A DNA stretch of 64,000 nucleotides. Source: Blastocatellia bacterium (GTDB lineage Bacteria; Acidobacteriota; Blastocatellia; UBA7656; JADIYM01). The notes below the pieces were generated by a model. The model was given only the letters and a program-made list of their open reading frames with translations, did not search any database and was not told where the DNA came from. Positions 62,449 to 64,000 of this stretch are shown piece by piece. The DNA lies in NCBI GenBank assembly GCA_016705245.1, contig JADIYM010000003.1:62001-126000 (forward strand). The letters run 5' to 3'. The position numbers and the translations under genes were made by a program. Position 1 is the stretch's first letter; every line of letters starts with the position of its first letter.

Positions 62449-64000
62449 GGGCATTCTTCGGCAGGTATCCACGGCTGACCATAGCCGGCGTGGTCGGATT
62501 CGTGGCGTTTGCCTTGCTCTTCAAGGTCGCCTTCATGCGCGACGTCCGGCCGATGCCGCTTTCGAGGGACGCGATATCGTCGGCTGCGCTCGACTTTGCA
62601 GCGCTCGAGGGCTGGACATCGCCGAACCGGTTCGCGCAGACCGTCCCGGTTGAAGGCGATGAACTGGCGCTGGTCCGCTGGGCGGCCGAACAGTCCGGAC
62701 TGTCTGTTCCGGATCGCGAATCCCTGCCGGACCCGGGGTGGGAGACAACGGTCTTCACCGACCCCGGATCAGTCCGCACGGCAGTCGTGCAGCGGAGATT
62801 CCCGGACCCGATCCTCTCGATTGCGCTCACTCCGTCCGGTCGCGTCGTCCAATACATCGAGTCATCGTCGCCGATCTCGGGCATGACGATCGAGAGCGGT
62901 CCGCAGCCCCAGCGGACACCGCCCTTCGACGAACTGAACACGGCTCGGCTCTTCGTGACCGATTCGGACGGCCAGCGATCGGTCGCCGGAGAAGAGCGCG
63001 CCCAGGCGGTCGAGATCGCGCGGGCGTTCTTCGTCCGTCACGCGATCGAGTGTGATGGCGAACCGGTGTCGGCCGCGCAGCGGTCGACGAACGATCGAAA
63101 GCGACTCGTGACTCTTTTCTGGGACCGGCCCGGACCGGTCGGCACGACCGAGCAAATCCGCGTCATCGTCTGGGGGCGACCGCGTCGCGGCCTTCGATCT
63201 CGACCTCACGCACCCGGCGCAAACCCGGACTCCGGCCGGATTCGACTTGCCGATGCAACTGCTGGAGGCCCTTCCGTTGCTCGGAATCCTCGCGGGTGCG
63301 GCGATCGTTGGTGCCCTGATGCTCATCCGCAGGCGTCAGGGCGAGTTGGATCTGCGCTCGCCGGCAGTCCTCTTTGCCGCAATCGTGCTCGGCAGCGTCG
63401 TCGGCATGCTCATGCTGATCGGCACATTCGGGGCGATGTTCGGCAACGTTGCCGGCACCCTGAACGTGTGGTTCGGGCTCATCAATATCCTGATCACCGC
63501 TCCGATCATGATGCTGATCATCGGCTTCGTTATCGCGGGAGCGTGGGCCGTCGGCGAGAGCCAGGCGTACCTTGTCTGGCCTCAGCAGAACGTAAGGCCT
63601 TTCTCGGCCTGGATGCGCGGAAACTTTCGTACCAGCGAGGCCATCGAACCCGTCACGGTTGGCTATCTGGCCGCCTTCGCGGCGCTCGGAATCATCACGA
63701 TGCTCGGGATGATCTCGCCGGGCTCGCATCAATCGTCAGTTGCTGCGCTCTTCGCACTGAACTCCTGGCCCTCCATCATCGCGCCGCTGTCGACCGGCGT
63801 GGTGACGGGCGTATCGCTCACGGTCGTCGGCGGCGTCTTTGCGATGACATACGTGCGACTTCGCACGAAACGAATTTGGGTCGTGGTCCTCGTCGGGACG
63901 CTCGCCATGCTCTCGATCAGGTCGTCGTTCTCGCTTTCCCAGTTTTTTCCAGCTTCGACCGCAGTTACACCCGTTGTTTACCTGGCGCTCACCGTCGCCC
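62445..64000 (+). CDS. Multi-pass membrane protein, paralogue of the PP2C protein's membrane part; 3' end outside window, apparent frameshift
   Basis: Starts at GTG 62445 overlapping the preceding stop. N-terminal TM helix (LTIAGVVGFVAFALLFKVAF), an extracytoplasmic region with WETTVFTDPGSVRTAVVQRRFPDPILSIALTPSGRVVQYIE, then many TM helices. The frame breaks in a run of five G at 63172-63176; with four G it reads VWGDRVAAFDLDLTHPAQT and then continues open to the window end through LMLIRRRQ, LNVWFGLINILITAPIMMLIIGF and GESQAYLVWP. The latter is like GEADSYFAWG in the preceding protein, so the two are tandem relatives. The C-terminal domain is not visible; function unknown. Confidence 0.7.
   Translation, partial: MRAFFGRYPRLTIAGVVGFVAFALLFKVAFMRDVRPMPLSRDAISSAALDFAALEGWTSPNRFAQTVPVEGDELALVRWAAEQSGLSVPDRESLPDPGWETTVFTDPGSVRTAVVQRRFPDPILSIALTPSGRVVQYIESSSPISGMTIESGPQPQRTPPFDELNTARLFVTDSDGQRSVAGEERAQAVEIARAFFVRHAIECDGEPVSAAQRSTNDRKRLVTLFWDRPGPVGTTEQIRVIVWGRPRRGLRSRPHAPGANPDSGRIRLADATAGGPSVARNPRGCGDRWCPDAHPQASGRVGSALAGSPLCRNRARQRRRHAHADRHIRGDVRQRCRHPERVVRAHQYPDHRSDHDADHRLRYRGSVGRRREPGVPCLASAERKAFLGLDARKLSYQRGHRTRHGWLSGRLRGARNHHDARDDLAGLASIVSCCALRTELLALHHRAAVDRRGDGRIAHGRRRRLCDDIRATSHETNLGRGPRRDARHALDQVVVLAFPVFSSFDRSYTRCLPGAHRR

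Overview
The window is GC-rich bacterial chromosome with a mostly housekeeping gene set. Its style points to Acidobacteriota: a partial VWFA-related secreted protein, an Oar-like TonB-dependent receptor with an N-terminal carboxypeptidase-regulatory domain, several Hanks-type Ser/Thr kinases with zinc ribbons, and a DapF with serines at both catalytic cysteine positions. The phylum call is an inference from gene style. No rRNA is present, and the only tRNA found is tRNA-Gly(CCC).

Layout. 1-6.3 kb: end of a VWA protein, a Clp-like AAA+ ATPase, and the minus-strand operon ffh-rpsP-khpA-rimM-trmD-rplS with a good promoter and a terminator-like hairpin. 6.3-18.4 kb: a signalling block holding a PDZ/multi-TM/GAF/zinc-ribbon kinase coupled to hemL, an M61 peptidase, a soluble kinase, a TPR protein with a degenerate GGDEF domain, a receiver-kinase hybrid and a DUF1232 protein. 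18.4-25.9 kb: a REP-like region with a deleted RAYT transposase remnant, dapF, a small anchored protein, then a minus-strand run VOC epimerase-PpiC-MBL hydrolase and mtnP-TPR-pfkB. 25.9-41 kb: NHL-like protein, recO, ppdK, TonB receptor, a DUF11 surface protein, hyuA-hyuB, tRNA-Gly, and a 230-bp tandem repeat. 41-54.3 kb: ndk, sucD, accA, a large GH38-like secreted protein, a second DUF11 protein, a beta-propeller protein, purE, icd, mdh, rfbB. 54.5-64 kb: cinA-pgpA-rimO, a LysM lytic transglycosylase, a membrane PP2C (RsbU-like) phosphatase and a related membrane protein that runs off the end.

Two window-wide observations stand out. First, at least five genes (rimM, ppiC, icd, the PP2C gene and the last gene), and probably a sixth, are broken by one missing or one extra G, each restored perfectly by one base. 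That pattern suggests consensus errors in the assembly more than biology, and any automatic annotation would truncate these proteins. Second, most intergenic gaps carry dispersed inverted repeats that fall into about six sequence families, one of them sitting around the transposase remnant.

Functionally the window joins translation and protein targeting (ffh operon, rimO), central carbon metabolism (icd, mdh, sucD, ppdK, accA, epimerase), nucleotide and tetrapyrrole synthesis (purE, ndk, mtnP, hemL), envelope functions (PpiC, TonB receptor, MltD-like enzyme, pgpA, rfbB, dapF) and phospho-signalling (three kinases and one PP2C phosphatase).
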